This document shows, in pieces, positions 10,408-21,792 of a stretch of 64,000 nt of DNA. The position numbers and the translations under genes are program-made. The stretch's first letter is position 1. Every line of letters starts with the position of its first letter. The stretch is from Lactarius indigo. Taxonomy: Eukaryota; Basidiomycota; Agaricomycetes; Russulales; Russulaceae. The DNA is taken from assembly GCA_025766275.1 (NCBI GenBank), contig JAFKAC010000040.1:496001-560000 (forward strand), given 5' to 3'. The notes below the pieces were generated by a model. It was given only the letters and a program-made list of their open reading frames with translations. It was not told the DNA's origin and did no database searches.

Positions 10408-11856
10408 TCAGGACTCCGGGTCTATGAGGTCATAGATGTCAGCGTCGAGGTCGTTTTCCGGCCACGGAGAAACGTCGAGTCGACAGTAATGCGTTTTGAG
10501 GAAGAGGAAGGGTCCGCGTCTGCCGCACTTGCGACACATTTCGTACTGTGGGCACCTAATCTCGTCATGATTGGCATCAGTGCGAAAGCACCGCCCACAC
10601 CACCTTCCTTGGGTGTGGGCCGCGATCGTTGGTGGTTCAGGGACGGTAAAGGAGGTGGTGGCCTCTGTAGTCACTGCTTGCCGTATGCGTTCGTCTGCCT
10701 GATGGGTCGTGATCACTTCTTCGACCATACCGGCACGACGGAATATGCATCGATGGGATTGGTGTTCCTGGCTTTGGCAGTGTCGGCAGGCAGGCCGTGG
10801 TCTGGTGGGACAGTCGCGTACGATGTGATGGGGGCTGTTGCAATGATAGCAGCGTCGGCGATGGGGTTTGTCGGTGAGGCGGGGGAACTCTAATGGTCCT
10901 CCGCGTCGCGGGGAAAATGGGATGGCGTAACGGGAGTGGCGAAGTGGGGCTGGCAGGGCCGTCATATGCGCATATTCGTTGCCGATGGTAGTCAGCGCCC
11001 CTGCGTACTGAAGGCGTCTCTTGGTACTGGCTAGCATCAGGTCGACCGTGAGCCGTTCCGCCCGTAGTTTGCACGTGTCCTCCTCCAGCTTTTCGTACTT
11101 CTCGTCGAGTTCTTTGAGCGCCAAAAGTCCCGTCCTTAGTCTAGTGATCTCAGCCGTAAGACGAGGTGAGTTAAGCTCTATGAGTGTTTCATCCAGAGCA
11201 CAGGCGCGGATGTCGTGAGGGTCAAAGAACTGTAGTTGCTCCGCTGTAAAGGGGGGCGCCGAGACGTTCGGCCGAAGTGATGAGAGGTAAACCTCCTCTC
11301 CATAGTGAGGTTGTCCCATGCCCATTGTCCCCACTACTTCGGTGAATCCCTTGCGATAGTAAATATACTTCGCTGGGTTAGATCCACCGTCTGGTAGCGG
11401 GATCTGTAATGGGTAGTACTTGGGGGTACCAGGAATGTTTGGAAAGAATGGAGCGCCTGGGTCATCTGTGTCGTTAGGAGGGGAGTCGGGTCGGTCGTAG
11501 TCAATGGGAGTGTGGACGCGGACCGGGGTAAACGGTTCTAGAGGCGGAGGTGGCGTGGACGATGGGGAAGATGGCGGTGATTGAGGTCATGGTTCGGGTG
11601 GAGGAGTCGACTGTTGTTGAGGAGGTGGTGTTGGGGAGTATTGTCCTTCCTCCGGTGTTGACGGGGTAAGTTCCCCGGGTTCTCGTTCGATGGGGATGGG
11701 GGCAGCGATGGTAATGTGTTGGGGAGACGGTGGTGGTGATAGACGGGGGATGCCGGTGAGGTCGAGGGTGACAATCCCTCGTTCGAGGGCAGCTTCGAGT
11801 TGGGGGTTGTTGAGGATGTTGACGAGAGTGGTGTCGGATATTGGGGTGTCGGTCAT
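10408..11856 (-). pseudogene. Gypsy accessory third ORF: proline-rich, coiled-coil, four zinc-knuckle-like motifs; one TGA
   Basis: Starts MTDTPISD 41 nt after the pol stop and ends at 10408 (482 codons). One in-frame TGA at codon 90 (11589-11587) interrupts it; the frame is open on both sides of it. Order: short N-terminal helix (TLVNILNNPQLEAALERG), a P/S-rich stretch, a charged coiled-coil (LKELDEKYEKLEEDTCKLRA), then CCHC knuckles CYHCNSPHHIVRDC and CRHCQSQEHQSHRC, and two looser Cys/His groups (CGRCFRTDANHDEIRC; CRKC...HYC). It occupies the env-like position but shows no signal peptide or membrane segment. It may be a second nucleic-acid chaperone. The function is unknown. Confidence 0.7.
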
Positions 11857-11897
11857 TGTTGCGTTGGGGAATGCGGGACTATGAACGAGGGGTGTTT

Positions 11898-14800
11898 TTA
11901 TATCGTTCGTCCAGCCCCTTTGGCGGTCGGATATCGGTGGTAGAAGTCTTTGATGACGTCCGTGGCGTGGGTCATGTTTGTTGCGGGTTCCCATGTGTTA
12001 TCGCTTGGTGGGAATCCCTTCCACTTTACTAGGTAGTGGAGTTTGCGCCCTCTTCCTCGTTCCTGGGCGTCTTCGATCCGCTCCACTTCATACTCCTCCT
12101 CTCCATTGATAAGGTCTGGCGGAGGTCGGGTATAGTTTGCGCCATGCATCTCCGTTTCCTTGTATGGCGTCAGAAGGTTCGCGTGGAATACTGGGTGTAT
12201 TTTCCATGATGCCGGAAGTTCCAGTTCGTATGAAACGTCTGATAGAACCTTGACGATGTTAAAGGGTCCGTACCGCTTCGGGGCTAATTTGCTTGTGGGG
12301 TAGAAGGTACGGAGATTGGTCCCTTCTAGCCATACTTGATCCCCTTGCTGATAAGGTGTGAACCCTGTTTTTCCTCGTTGGGCCATGAGGTGTTGTGCGT
12401 GTTTGATGCTGTCTTGTGCATGCTGTCGGAGTATCTGCAATTCTTCCAATCTTTGATCCACCGCGGGGCTGTGTGATGGTTTTGGTGTCCACACAGTTCG
12501 TGGTTCCCACCCCATGATGAGAGAAAAGGGGGAATGCCGGGTGGTGGCATTTCTCCAGGAATTGTGAGCGAATTGTGCCATGGGTAGAAGTTCCACCCAG
12601 TTGTCCTGTTGCACGTTACACCAATGTCGTAGGTATTGTTCTAACCATTGGTTTGTTCGTTCTGATTGTCCGTCCGTTTGCGGATGATACGCTGATGATA
12701 CGTTTTGCTGTATCCCCAGCGTTTTGCACAGTTGTCGCATGAACATAGACGCGAATCTTGGATCTCGATCGGATATGATTCTTCGGGGTAGGCCGTAATG
12801 GGGATAGACATGTCGGAGATAAAGTTTTGCCACGCCTTCCGACGTTATGGTTTCGTTACACGGTATGAATATTGCCGCTTTCGAGCAGTCGTGGTCCATG
12901 ACAGTGAGGATTGAGTCAAATCCTTTTGATATTGGGAGTTTGACTATGAAGTCCATGGCTACCACTTCGAACGGTTCGGCCGATGGTTCGGTGGTAATGG
13001 GAAATAAGTGGGGCTTCTGTCGGTGATGATTGATTTTGTTGCTTTGGCATGTTGCGCACCCCTTAACGTAGGCTTCCACGTCTTTGCGCATGTTGGGCCA
13101 CCAGAAATCGCGTCGTAATAGCTCTAGAGTGTTTGCAATTCCTGGATGTCCTGCGCTTGGAGTATCGTGGAAAAAGGTGATCACCCCCCGTTTAAGTTCG
13201 TTGTTTCCCACAACAACGAGAGCATCGCCCTTCCACCACAGCCCATTGTGTTTCTTTAGGTTGTGGGGTTCGATCCACGGGAGGAGTGCTGCTTCGTCCA
13301 TGTTTTGTGCGATTTGAGTCCATATATCCATGTCGTGCATGGACGTTTGGGTGACTTTGAGAAAGACGTCGTCCGGGAGTACTGTGACGTGATCATTGTC
13401 ACTGGTGCCGTCATCATAATCGGGCCTTCTCGATAAGGAGTCTGCTTGCGTATTCTTGGTACCAGGGATGTGTTTGAGTATAAAGTTATACTCCGATAGT
13501 TCTTGGAACTCCCGCGCTACTCGTCGACTGATTTTCCTGGGTTCTTTCCAGTATTGCAGGTTGGCATGGTCTGTATGGATCGTTATTAAATGGGGGGATC
13601 CCACGAGGTATGTTCGCCAAGTGCGTAACGCTTTAACGATTGCTAGTAGCTCCCTATCGTAAATGTCGTAATTGCGTTCGGCTTCTGATAGGGATTCGGA
13701 ATAGAATGCGACCGGGTGCATTTTGTTGTCTTCTCCCTTCTGATTTAAGACAGCCCCTAGAGCGTAACTTGAGGCGTCGACTTCGATTTCGAAGGGTTGG
13801 TCTAGTTTCGGGAACAACAAGACCGGTTCCGAACTGATTCGCTCTTTGATGGTGTCGAAGGCCTTTTGTCTAACTTCCGTCCATTCCCAGGGAACGTCTT
13901 TTTTCGTAAGGTCGTGGAGGGGCCTCGCAATTGTAGAGAATCCTCGTATGAATCACCGGTAGAAATTGCAGAATCCTAAGAAGGCTTGTACTTCTTTGAG
14001 TGATGTCGGCGCCTTCCATTCTCGGATCCCCTGCACTTTGATTGGGTCCATTCGCAGTTGTCCATGCCCAATGATTAGTCCCAGGTATTCCACTTCATAG
14101 ACTTCAAATACGCATTTCTCTGGTTTGATGTATAAGTCGTGTTCGTCGCAGAGGTCAAGGACTTGGTGTAACACCATTCTGTGGTGGGTACGGTTGTCCG
14201 CGGTTGCGATTAGGATATCGTCCATGTAGACGATCACTTCTCCCGTCAGAACTAGCTCCCGGAAAATGGTGTCCATCATTGTTTGGAACGTACTTGGGGA
14301 GTTCGTGAGACCAAAGAACATGACTCGCGGTTCGAACAACCCTTGATTCGTCTTGAACGCCGCCTTCCATTCATCCCCTTGTTTAATTCGAACGTTGTTG
14401 TATCCCCATCGAATATCGAGTTTCGAGTAAAGTCTTGCTTCTCGGATTTTGTCGATGAGTTCGGGGATTAGGGGGAGCGGATAGTGGTTTTTTACGGTTA
14501 GTTCGTTGAGGCGGCGGTAGTCCTGTACCGGGCGTAGTTTCCCGTCCTTCTTTTTGATGAAAAAGAAGGGAGATGTGTAGGGAGACTTGGATGGCTGGAT
14601 GTACTTCTTTTCCAAGTGTTCGGTTACGAATTCTGTTAGTTTTTCGTTTTCCGGGATTGTGAGTGGGTATACTTTGCAATCCATTGTCTCAGGGGCAGTT
14701 GGGACTAGATCGATGGCGTGATCCCACGGGCGTGAAGGGGGGAAGCGCCGAGACGCTTCTTCGCTGAAAACTTTCTGATGTCTTCGGTATTCTTCCGGGA

Positions 14801-15431
14801 TCATCTCTTCGAAGGTTTTCTGGGGTTTTTTGGCCGCTTCTTGCTGCGCCAGTTCCGATGCTGTCGTCGTTTTTCGCAGCCGGATCGAAGGTTCGTCCTC
14901 TCCTTGTAGCTGTTCCCAGGCTGATTCGTCCAGTTGATACGTCTCCAATGCCTTGATAGTTGCTTCAAGAGGCATGGCTTCGTCGGACAGATGCAGACTG
15001 GTGATGACCACTGGTTGGAACTCTTCATCGAGTGTGGCGTCTCGCCAATGGAATTTGGGTTCGAAAGCCGTAAACCAGGGGTATCCCAGTATAACTTCGT
15101 CGTTTCCTAGGTCTGTGATAAGGAATCGAAGGTTTTGGGTCTTTCCTCCGGTTTTAACGGTGAGGTCAGTGAAAGATGTGATCTCTCCTCCTTGATTGTG
15201 GGTTCCATCTACGTTCCATATCTTGATGGAACGTTCGGTAGGTAGCCAGGCTATTTTGAGTCGCTTCAAGAGGTTTGCGCTGATGAAGTTGTCTGTTGCG
15301 CCCGAATCTACCAAAACATTTCGTTCGGCCGTCGCGTGAGCAGATTTGAAAAGTACTGGAATTTGCATGGATCGGAATCTGCTATTGTACACGCTAAGTT
15401 TTAATGCTCTAGCCCAGGCCGCCGGGTTCAA
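11898..15431 (-). pseudogene. Gypsy pol: protease, RT, RNase H, integrase, chromodomain; one in-frame TGA
   Basis: Pol frame of 1177 residues, in the -1 frame relative to gag and overlapping its end (TTGA at 15431-15428). Seen in order: retropepsin LVDSGATDNFIS (about 42-53), RT with VYMDDILIA, RNase H (EVDASSYALGAVLNQK), HHCC integrase zinc site, DDE integrase core (MDFIVKLP, SDRDPRFAS, HPQTDGQSERTNQW), and a C-terminal chromodomain (YEVERIEDAQ, LVKWKGFPPSDNTWEP). At 13955-13953 the FYRRFI motif common in this family reads FYR-stop-FI: CGA has become TGA. This would remove RNase H and integrase. Confidence 0.93.
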
Positions 15432-17089
15432 GCGTTCAGAAAATCCTTCTTTTGTCTGAAGAGTTTATCCACCATTAGCTCTCGTACTTCGGGGGTTTGA
15501 GCGAATAAGGCTGCTACCTGAGCGTCCGCCTGTTCTTCATTGGAAAGGGGACGTGATGCAGTCATTGAGATGGTGGCGGTGGTTGGAGTAGGGTCGCTCG
15601 TGCTTGCGGCTTTGACGGTTGGGACCGTTTTTTGAGGACAGAATCTGGAGATGTGTCCTTGTCCTCGGCATCGGAAGCATCTTCCTTCTTTTTGAAGTAG
15701 CTTCTTTTCGTCCTCCGTCATTGCTGCTCTTGCACAAGTTCGGCTGACGTCCATTGCGTTTGGGTCCCTAGTTTTGTTTAGAGCGTTCAACCATTGATCG
15801 TGGGAGGCTCCTCCTTTCTTGTCTGTTCTCCCCTTGGTGAGCCTATCCTTGAGGAGGAGATATTCCGCTTGCTGGAGCATAACCGCCGTTTTCCAATCGT
15901 CCCAATCTACGGGGTGGTGGAACTTGATTGCGTTTATGACTAACGCATTTGGGAGGCCTTTCTGGAAAATTTCCAGGGTAGTGGCCTCGTCCTTATTGTA
16001 TCCTGCCTTGTTGGCCAGGTTAGAGAACTTGGCTATGTAAGTGTCGATATCTTCTTTGTCCATTCGTAGATTTTGAATGGCGTGGCGGGCTTTTTGTTGT
16101 TGAGTAGTGTCGGTGTATGCTTGGATAAACCTTGTTTCGATAGTGTTCCATAGATTTTCGGCGTTCATGGCTACTCCTCCCGCCAATTGGTCGGCTAGCC
16201 ACTGTATTTGTTCTTCGACCCAGTCGTCCACTAATGGCCCTCGGATGTACGAAAGGAGGGTCATAGCGCGTGAGTAAGGGAGGGTCAATTGTTGGACATT
16301 CGGGTTCATTCCTCGGTAGAGTGCGAAGGTGTTTAGGAAGGCTCTGCTGGCTTCTCGATCCCCGGTGAATTCTGGTGGGGGATTTCCTCCGAGTCGTCCG
16401 TTTGGTGGGGGTCCTCCAACGGCGGGGCCTGCTGCTGCTCCGCCGCCTCCACCTCCAGGCGTGCCGCCTCCGCCTCCAGGCGCACCGCCTCCACCTCCAG
16501 GCGCACCGCCTCCACCTCCAGGCGCACCGCCTCCATGATGGCTTCCTGCGCCTCCCGCAGCGCTTCCTCCGCTTGTCGATATACTTCCTCCCACAGGATA
16601 TCCTCCACTACTTGCAGGATTCGCTGTTGAGGAGCCTGCGGCTGGTTGCACGGAGGTGAGGGTGGTGGAGAGTTGGGTGGTGGACATATTGGCATATGAT
16701 GCGAAGTCCACGGGTCGTTGGATGGTGGGCGTAAGTGTTGGGTTGTCTAAATCGGGTTCGGAAGATGGTTCCTCGATATCGGAATCGGCCTCGATGGCGC
16801 TAATTTGTCCTTTTCCTGGTCCTAGGCCTAGGTGTGCGGGGACGGGTTTATAGGAGTACCAGGAGTGCTTTGAATCGGAGTAGGCAACGTAGGCCCAGAT
16901 GTGTTGGTCTTCAATATACTCGATTGGTTCGTACGTGAGTTTATTGGGGTCGTAGACGTAATACCCCTCGTCGTGCGGGGTGTTCCTCCAAAGAGCGGTT
17001 CCTTTGATAGAAGGCCTTAGGTCGTCGTAAGGATGCCGCTCCAGGTACTCTTTTATGAACTGTGTTCGGCTTCGGCTGGTGAGAGCCAC
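15428..17089 (-). CDS. Gypsy gag
   Basis: Structural polyprotein of about 553 residues forming the virus-like particle. A conserved-looking N-terminus (YLERHPYDDLRPSIKGTALW) is followed by an S/G-rich region with GGGGGAP tandem repeats (about 150-230). The retrotransposon Gag core follows (PPEFTGDREASRAFLNTF through WDDWKTAVMLQQAEYLL), then a CCHC knuckle CFRCRGQGHISRFC near 500. Oddity: the frame opens in the 5' LTR, but the codon at the expected start (17089) is GTG and the first in-frame ATG is near residue 133, so the real start or an upstream splice is unresolved. Confidence 0.85.
   Translation of the reverse strand: MALTSRSRTQFIKEYLERHPYDDLRPSIKGTALWRNTPHDEGYYVYDPNKLTYEPIEYIEDQHIWAYVAYSDSKHSWYSYKPVPAHLGLGPGKGQISAIEADSDIEEPSSEPDLDNPTLTPTIQRPVDFASYANMSTTQLSTTLTSVQPAAGSSTANPASSGGYPVGGSISTSGGSAAGGAGSHHGGGAPGGGGGAPGGGGGAPGGGGGTPGGGGGGAAAGPAVGGPPPNGRLGGNPPPEFTGDREASRAFLNTFALYRGMNPNVQQLTLPYSRAMTLLSYIRGPLVDDWVEEQIQWLADQLAGGVAMNAENLWNTIETRFIQAYTDTTQQQKARHAIQNLRMDKEDIDTYIAKFSNLANKAGYNKDEATTLEIFQKGLPNALVINAIKFHHPVDWDDWKTAVMLQQAEYLLLKDRLTKGRTDKKGGASHDQWLNALNKTRDPNAMDVSRTCARAAMTEDEKKLLQKEGRCFRCRGQGHISRFCPQKTVPTVKAASTSDPTPTTATISMTASRPLSNEEQADAQVAALFAQTPEVRELMVDKLFRQKKDFLNA
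16439..16540 (-). repeat. GC-rich minisatellite in gypsy gag
   Basis: About four to five copies of a 21-bp unit (CACCTCCAGGCGCACCGCCT on the plus strand) coding GGGGGAP repeats in Gag. Confidence 0.85.
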
Positions 17090-17107
17090 TGTGGAGACTA
17101 GACTTAA

Positions 17108-17676
17108 TGTAACGCCACTACAGGGGCGTTAGGTACGACCTGTACCAAGTCAGTCAGTCGTGCGGTAGTCGAAGCTCAAAGGCTCGACTTCAGTATGGAT
17201 GATGCACAAGAGTCACAAGGACGCGTGTCACTTGGACTGTAGAGGGGAGCTAAGACTCGAAGGCCTAGCGGAAGCGAGAATCGGGGGTCAAGGAGACTTT
17301 GCGTAGACGAGTGTAGTATTACACAAGAAGTCTAGTCTACCGTACAAGCTAGGTATGACTAGGATTAAATAGAGATCACACTGTATGGTTATTACAAACA
17401 GATGGTGCCATCGCCAAACCGAGGAAGAAAGGAGGGGACATATAGGGAACAAGGCAGGGCTATATCGAGGATAATGGAGAATCACGCGGGGTTGCGCGTG
17501 AGAGGGAACAAGTCGGAAACTAGCACATGTCAAGCTTTTATCAGAAGAGAACGTTGATAAGCAAGGCGCGTGATGGAAACCAGGTAATCGTAACATCCGC
17601 GTAGTCGTACAGGGCTCGTATAGTGTGGGAAGGGAATAATGGTAAGGAAAGAGACGAGTCCAAAGAAATCGTAACA
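17108..17676 (-). repeat. Gypsy 5' LTR (right copy)
   Basis: Matches 9805-10373 except A at 17582 and 17595, where the left copy has G. Both are CpG-to-CpA changes. The leader after it starts TTAAGTCTAG on the minus strand; I could not assign a tRNA primer. Confidence 0.93.
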
Positions 17677-17681
17677 CGTCC

Positions 17682-20600
17682 GATCCGACTTCAAGTCTTT
17701 CTCCGTCATACCAAATCACCCTGTGAAGGGGCTCGGGGGATCTTCTGTCTTCGCTGTCGGCACAGGAACCATAGAGCTGCGTATCGCAAGTGGTCACAAG
17801 CTCGTACTCCGGAACGTACTCTACATTCCGGATGCCACCGTTCGTCTGATCTCTGTGATCTCCCTTAGCCGGGATGATGGCTACGCCTGCCACTTCAACG
17901 CCAAGACGTGCTGGATCACCAACAAAAGCAATGCTGTCATTGCACGTGGTATGGTGTCCCCCTACCAAAATCTCTACACACTCTCCATCCCCCCCTCTGC
18001 GTACGCCCTAACCACCCAGAGTCCGGTGACTGCGCAAGCCATGTATGCCCAGCGCGTCCCTGATGTCGAGACTTTGCATCGCCGCCTCAGGCACTGCAAC
18101 GTACGCACTATCGTGGAGATGGCTCGCTCGGAGGCGGCCCAAGGTATGCCTATCGATCTATCCTGCCTCCCTCCTAAATGCGACCATTGCATCGTCGGCA
18201 AGCAGACTCGTTCATCGGTTCCAAGTATACGTGAAGGCGCGAAGGCGGTTAGACGGTTGGGAAAAGTGTTTGTTGACTTGTGCGGCCCAATGCCGACGGC
18301 ATCCAAAGATGGTGCCTTGTATTCCATGAATATCATCGACGATTTCTCCGGTTATGTCTGGTCATTCCCTCTTAAACTCAAAAGTGATGCCGCTTCTACT
18401 TTTCAAACGTGGCATCGCGCCGTCACCACCCAAGTGGGAGACAAATTAGGAACGCTGTTAACCGATAATGGAGAGCTCGTCTCAAAGAACATGGAAACAT
18501 GGTGTCAATCCCAAGGCGTAGATCATCAGCTCACCGCCCCCTATACGTCAGCACAGAACGGGCGCGCGGAACGTCTCCATCGAACACTCCTTGGAAAGGC
18601 ACGCGCGATGCGCTTCGCATGCAATGCGCCGGCTAATCTATGGGATGAATTCGTACTAACAGCGACTTACCTCACCAATCTCACCGCTGCGACCGCCAAT
18701 GACGGAAAGACCCCTTTCGAACTTTGGTTCGGTCGGCGCCCCTGTCTGTCTCATCTACGGGAAATCGGTTGCTGGGCCTTCGCCCTAACTTTGACTCATC
18801 ACTCAAAGCTCGCGCAACGATCTGCGCCATGTGTGTTGATCGGATACGCCCCACACGCCAAGGCTTATCGCCTTTGGGATCCATCCTCTCGCCGCGTGTT
18901 CGACTCCTTTCATGTTTCCTTCATCGAACACCTTCATTCCGCACCAGCTCCTCTCCTTCCCGGCACAACCAGCGGTCTCTCCTCTCCGTCTGAGCCTGCG
19001 TCCTGGGACGCCCCCGGGTACAAACCTCCCTCCTCAGCACCTCCTTCATCATCCCCCTTCATCTTCTGCGACCCCTTTTCTCCTCCTATCACCGACGACG
19101 ATCCTCTTCCATCTCAATCTCCCCTTTCTGAGTCTCCTCCTTCTTCATCTTCTACTTCTTCTTCCAATTTTAGAAATCGCGTCACATCAACGAACGTGCC
19201 ACCCAGTAGTAATACAGATACTCCAACAACAGATATACCGTCATCTAATACTTTACGAAATCAAAACACTCCATCACAACAACTCACTTTACATAATGAT
19301 AATCAACAACGTAATGAAACCCCTACATTAGATATTACGATACCACCCCCCACACCCTCCACCGCCTCATCATCCTCTACCTTATCTTCGCTCCCCACCC
19401 TCACTCCCTCACCTCCCCCTTCCCTACCCCCCCTCCGCCGTTCAAGTCGAATCCCCGTCCTTTCCAGCCGCTTCGCCACTAATGACGGCCTCGCTGGAAA
19501 CTCTCGCCTTGCTGCTGCTATGGCCGACGTCCATGCCTCCGGCGCTCATCGTCAGGAGGAGAGAAACAGCAGACGCGAGACCTCCACCAGCGGCGAGACT
19601 TCCAATAGTGACCACACCATGGCCTTCGTCTCCCTATTCTCCCCAATGCGCGACTCACATGACCTACTACCACTAGATACCCACACTGGGCACGGACTTA
19701 ACTCAATAGACGAGGTCCTCTCCGCCCTAGAAGATGGAAGTGTCGAACCGGAAGTAGATCTAGACGATGAACCATCATGGACCAAAGCTCTGGCGTCACC
19801 CGAACGTGAGTATTGGATCGCCGGGGGACGAGAAGAGCTCAAGAGTCTGGAGGACCTGAAAGTTTTCATACTCGTACCCCGCAGCGAAGTCGCTCACGGT
19901 CAACGACCCCTCAAAGGCAAACTAGTCTGCAAACGCAAACGTGACGACGCCGGCAACATCGTACGATACAAAGTCCGATACGTCGCAAAAGGGTACGCGC
20001 AACGCTACGGAATTGATTACAACAAGACAACCGCACCAACGGTCCGGCTAGAGTCCTTCCGCGCGATGCTTCATATCGCTGCGACGATGGACTGGGACCT
20101 CCGACAATTTGATATCAAGATGGCCTTCCTCCATGGAATCTTACCTGAAGACGAAACAATGTACATGGAGCAGCCGGAGGGGTTCGAGGAGGCGGGAAAG
20201 GAGGACTGGGTGATGAAACTCATGAAGAGCATATACGGGATGAAGCAGGCTAGCAGGATTTGGAATCAGACCTTCAACGCCGCCATCGTGAGTTGGGGAT
20301 TCGAACGCCTTGCATGTGAGTGGTGTGTATATCGACGACACTCCCCGACTGGGACCATTATCTTCGTGGTCCACGTCGATGACATCCTTGCTACTGCGTC
20401 CTCCCCCGATGAGATCGAGCGTTTCAAGTCAGAGCTGACCTCCAAGTGGGAAATATCCGACCTCGGAGAACCCAAGTATGCGCTGGGTATCGGCATCACA
20501 CGCGATCGCAACAAGAGAACCATATCACTATCTCAATCAGCCTTGATAGATCGCGTCGTGGAAGAGTTCGGCCAATCACAAGCTCACTCGGTAGAAACAC

Positions 20601-21361
20601 CCATGGTCGCCGGCCTACAACTACAGCGCCCCGACGCGTCCTCTCCAGTACCCCCTGACATCACCGCTTGGAGCTCACGCACTCCCTACCGCTCCCTAGT
20701 CGGAAGTTTGATGTACATTGCTGTCGCAACTCGACCCGACATATCGTACGCGGTAGGACGCCTGTCCGCCTTCTGCAACTGCTACAGGCCAGAGCACTGG
20801 TCCGCCGCCATTCGGGTCCTGCGATACCTTAAAACAACTCGGACTGCGTGCTTGGAACTTGGAGGTACTAATCAACTGCGGCTGGTTGGCTACTCGGACT
20901 CAGACTATGCGAACTGTACTGAGACTAGTCGATCCGTCGGCGGCTACTGTTTCACTCTGGGGTCGGGTATGATTTCCTGGAGCTCGCGCAAACAGGAAAC
21001 TGTGGCGGACTCCTCCTGTTACGCAGAGTACATGGCTCTGCACGAAGCCTCACACGAGTCAATATTCCTTCGACAACTACTCGATGGTCTCAAATTCCTC
21101 CCTTCCGGTCCGTCCCCACTCTACTGCGACAACGACGCGGCCTCCAGACTTTCCGAGGATCATGTGTGGCACTCACGCACCAAACATGTCCGGGTCAAAT
21201 ATCACTACGTCCGCGAGCAAGTTCTCTCTGGGGAATTAATCGTCCAGCGAGTCAGCTCAAAGGACAACACCGCCGACATACTCACAAAGCCCCTCGGACG
21301 CGTCGACTTCCTCCGCCTGCGTCGTTATTTGGGAGTCAACGTCGGAGGCGTATCAACCTGA
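17682..21361 (+). CDS. Copia gag-pol polyprotein, C-terminal part (protease end, integrase, RT, RNase H)
   Basis: Continues the frame of 8397-9804. Gag-pre-integrase/HHCC zinc site (LHRRLRHCNVRTIVEM, CDHCIVGKQT), then the integrase DDE core (FVDLCGPMP, LLTDNGELVS, TSAQNGRAERLHRTLL). A long P/S/T-rich linker covers about 18950-19640. The RT has FDIKMAFLHGILPEDETMYM and FVVHVDDILATA. RNase H shows YSDSDYANCTETSRSVGGY and the catalytic ADSSCYAEYMAL. It ends DILTKPLGRVDFLRLRRYLG just before TGA. No internal stop or frameshift was seen. The catalytic box reads HVDD where YVDD is usual. Confidence 0.93.
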
Positions 21362-21520
21362 AGACGAGGAGGAGTAATAGACTGCGCGTTCTCCGATGTT
21401 TACTCTTTATATCCTTTTTTTCTCTTGATTTCAGAATTCTCTCGGATACCCCTTTCTCGGACACGATTTTGGATACGGTTATTTATCTGTTACTTAGATA
21501 CGGTAGTCCACGACCTCGAT

Positions 21521-21532
21521 GACGAGGAGGAG
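21521..21532 (+). promoter_or_regulatory. Copia polypurine tract
   Basis: GACGAGGAGGAG directly before the 3' LTR. The same 12-mer occurs at about 21362, just after the pol stop, and might act as a second tract. Confidence 0.7.
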
Positions 21533-21787
21533 TGTTGAGGTCGAGTGATCACGCCATCTCGGTCCGCGGACACGTGACCGGTAGTTTATACGCGACTTGA
21601 TATTCGTCCGTTCTAACCCTTAGTTCCTTCCACTCCACGAGGATCTAAGGGTAAGTTTTAGTGCGCTTACTTCCGTACCGCCCGCTCATTTACATGTAGT
21701 AGCTTACTCTGGTTCAGGTGATTATATACTTAGTTCCTTCCACTCCACGAGGATCTAAGGTAGCTTACTCTGGTTCAGGTTTTAAAA
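21533..21787 (+). repeat. Copia 3' LTR
   Basis: Identical by eye to 8022-8276. It is followed by the CTCGG target duplication and then by NLR B sequence. Confidence 0.93.
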
Positions 21788-21792
21788 CTCGG

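Larger units (their letters stand above)
9805..17676 (-). mobile_element. Ty3/gypsy chromovirus nested in the copia element
   Basis: LTRs 9805-10373 and 17108-17676 (569 bp). Target duplication CGTCC at 9800-9804 and 17677-17681. All coding frames are on the minus strand: gag 17089-15428, pol 15431-11898, third ORF 11856-10408. The chromodomain at the C-terminus of Pol places it in the chromoviruses. The LTRs differ at two sites by eye (10279/17582 and 10292/17595), both G-to-A within CpG. Two in-frame TGA codons make it probably non-autonomous now. Confidence 0.95.
8022..21787 (+). mobile_element. Ty1/copia LTR retrotransposon inserted in NLR B, itself split by a gypsy element
   Basis: LTRs 8022-8276 and 21533-21787 (255 bp each, identical by eye). 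Target duplication CTCGG at 8017-8021 and 21788-21792. PBS at 8277, PPT at 21521-21532. One long gag-pol ORF (8397-9804 joined to 17682-21361) stays in frame once the nested element 9805-17681 is removed, leaving a 5889-bp copia element. It is antiparallel to the host gene. Identical LTRs suggest a recent insertion. Confidence 0.95.

Noticed and set aside
11898..13820. Separate 640-codon gene (RNase H, integrase, chromodomain)
   Set aside because: Same frame as the upstream RT and separated only by one TGA; its apparent start is a TTG inside a conserved RNase H region. It is the second half of pol.
16329..16538. Proline-rich plus-strand ORF opposite gypsy gag
   Set aside because: Antisense shadow of the GGGGGAP minisatellite.
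17288..17968. 226-codon minus-strand frame across the gypsy LTR into copia pol
   Set aside because: Runs through an LTR boundary and antisense to a clear integrase region; no protein-like features. The matching 129-codon frame at 9985-10374 is LTR-only.
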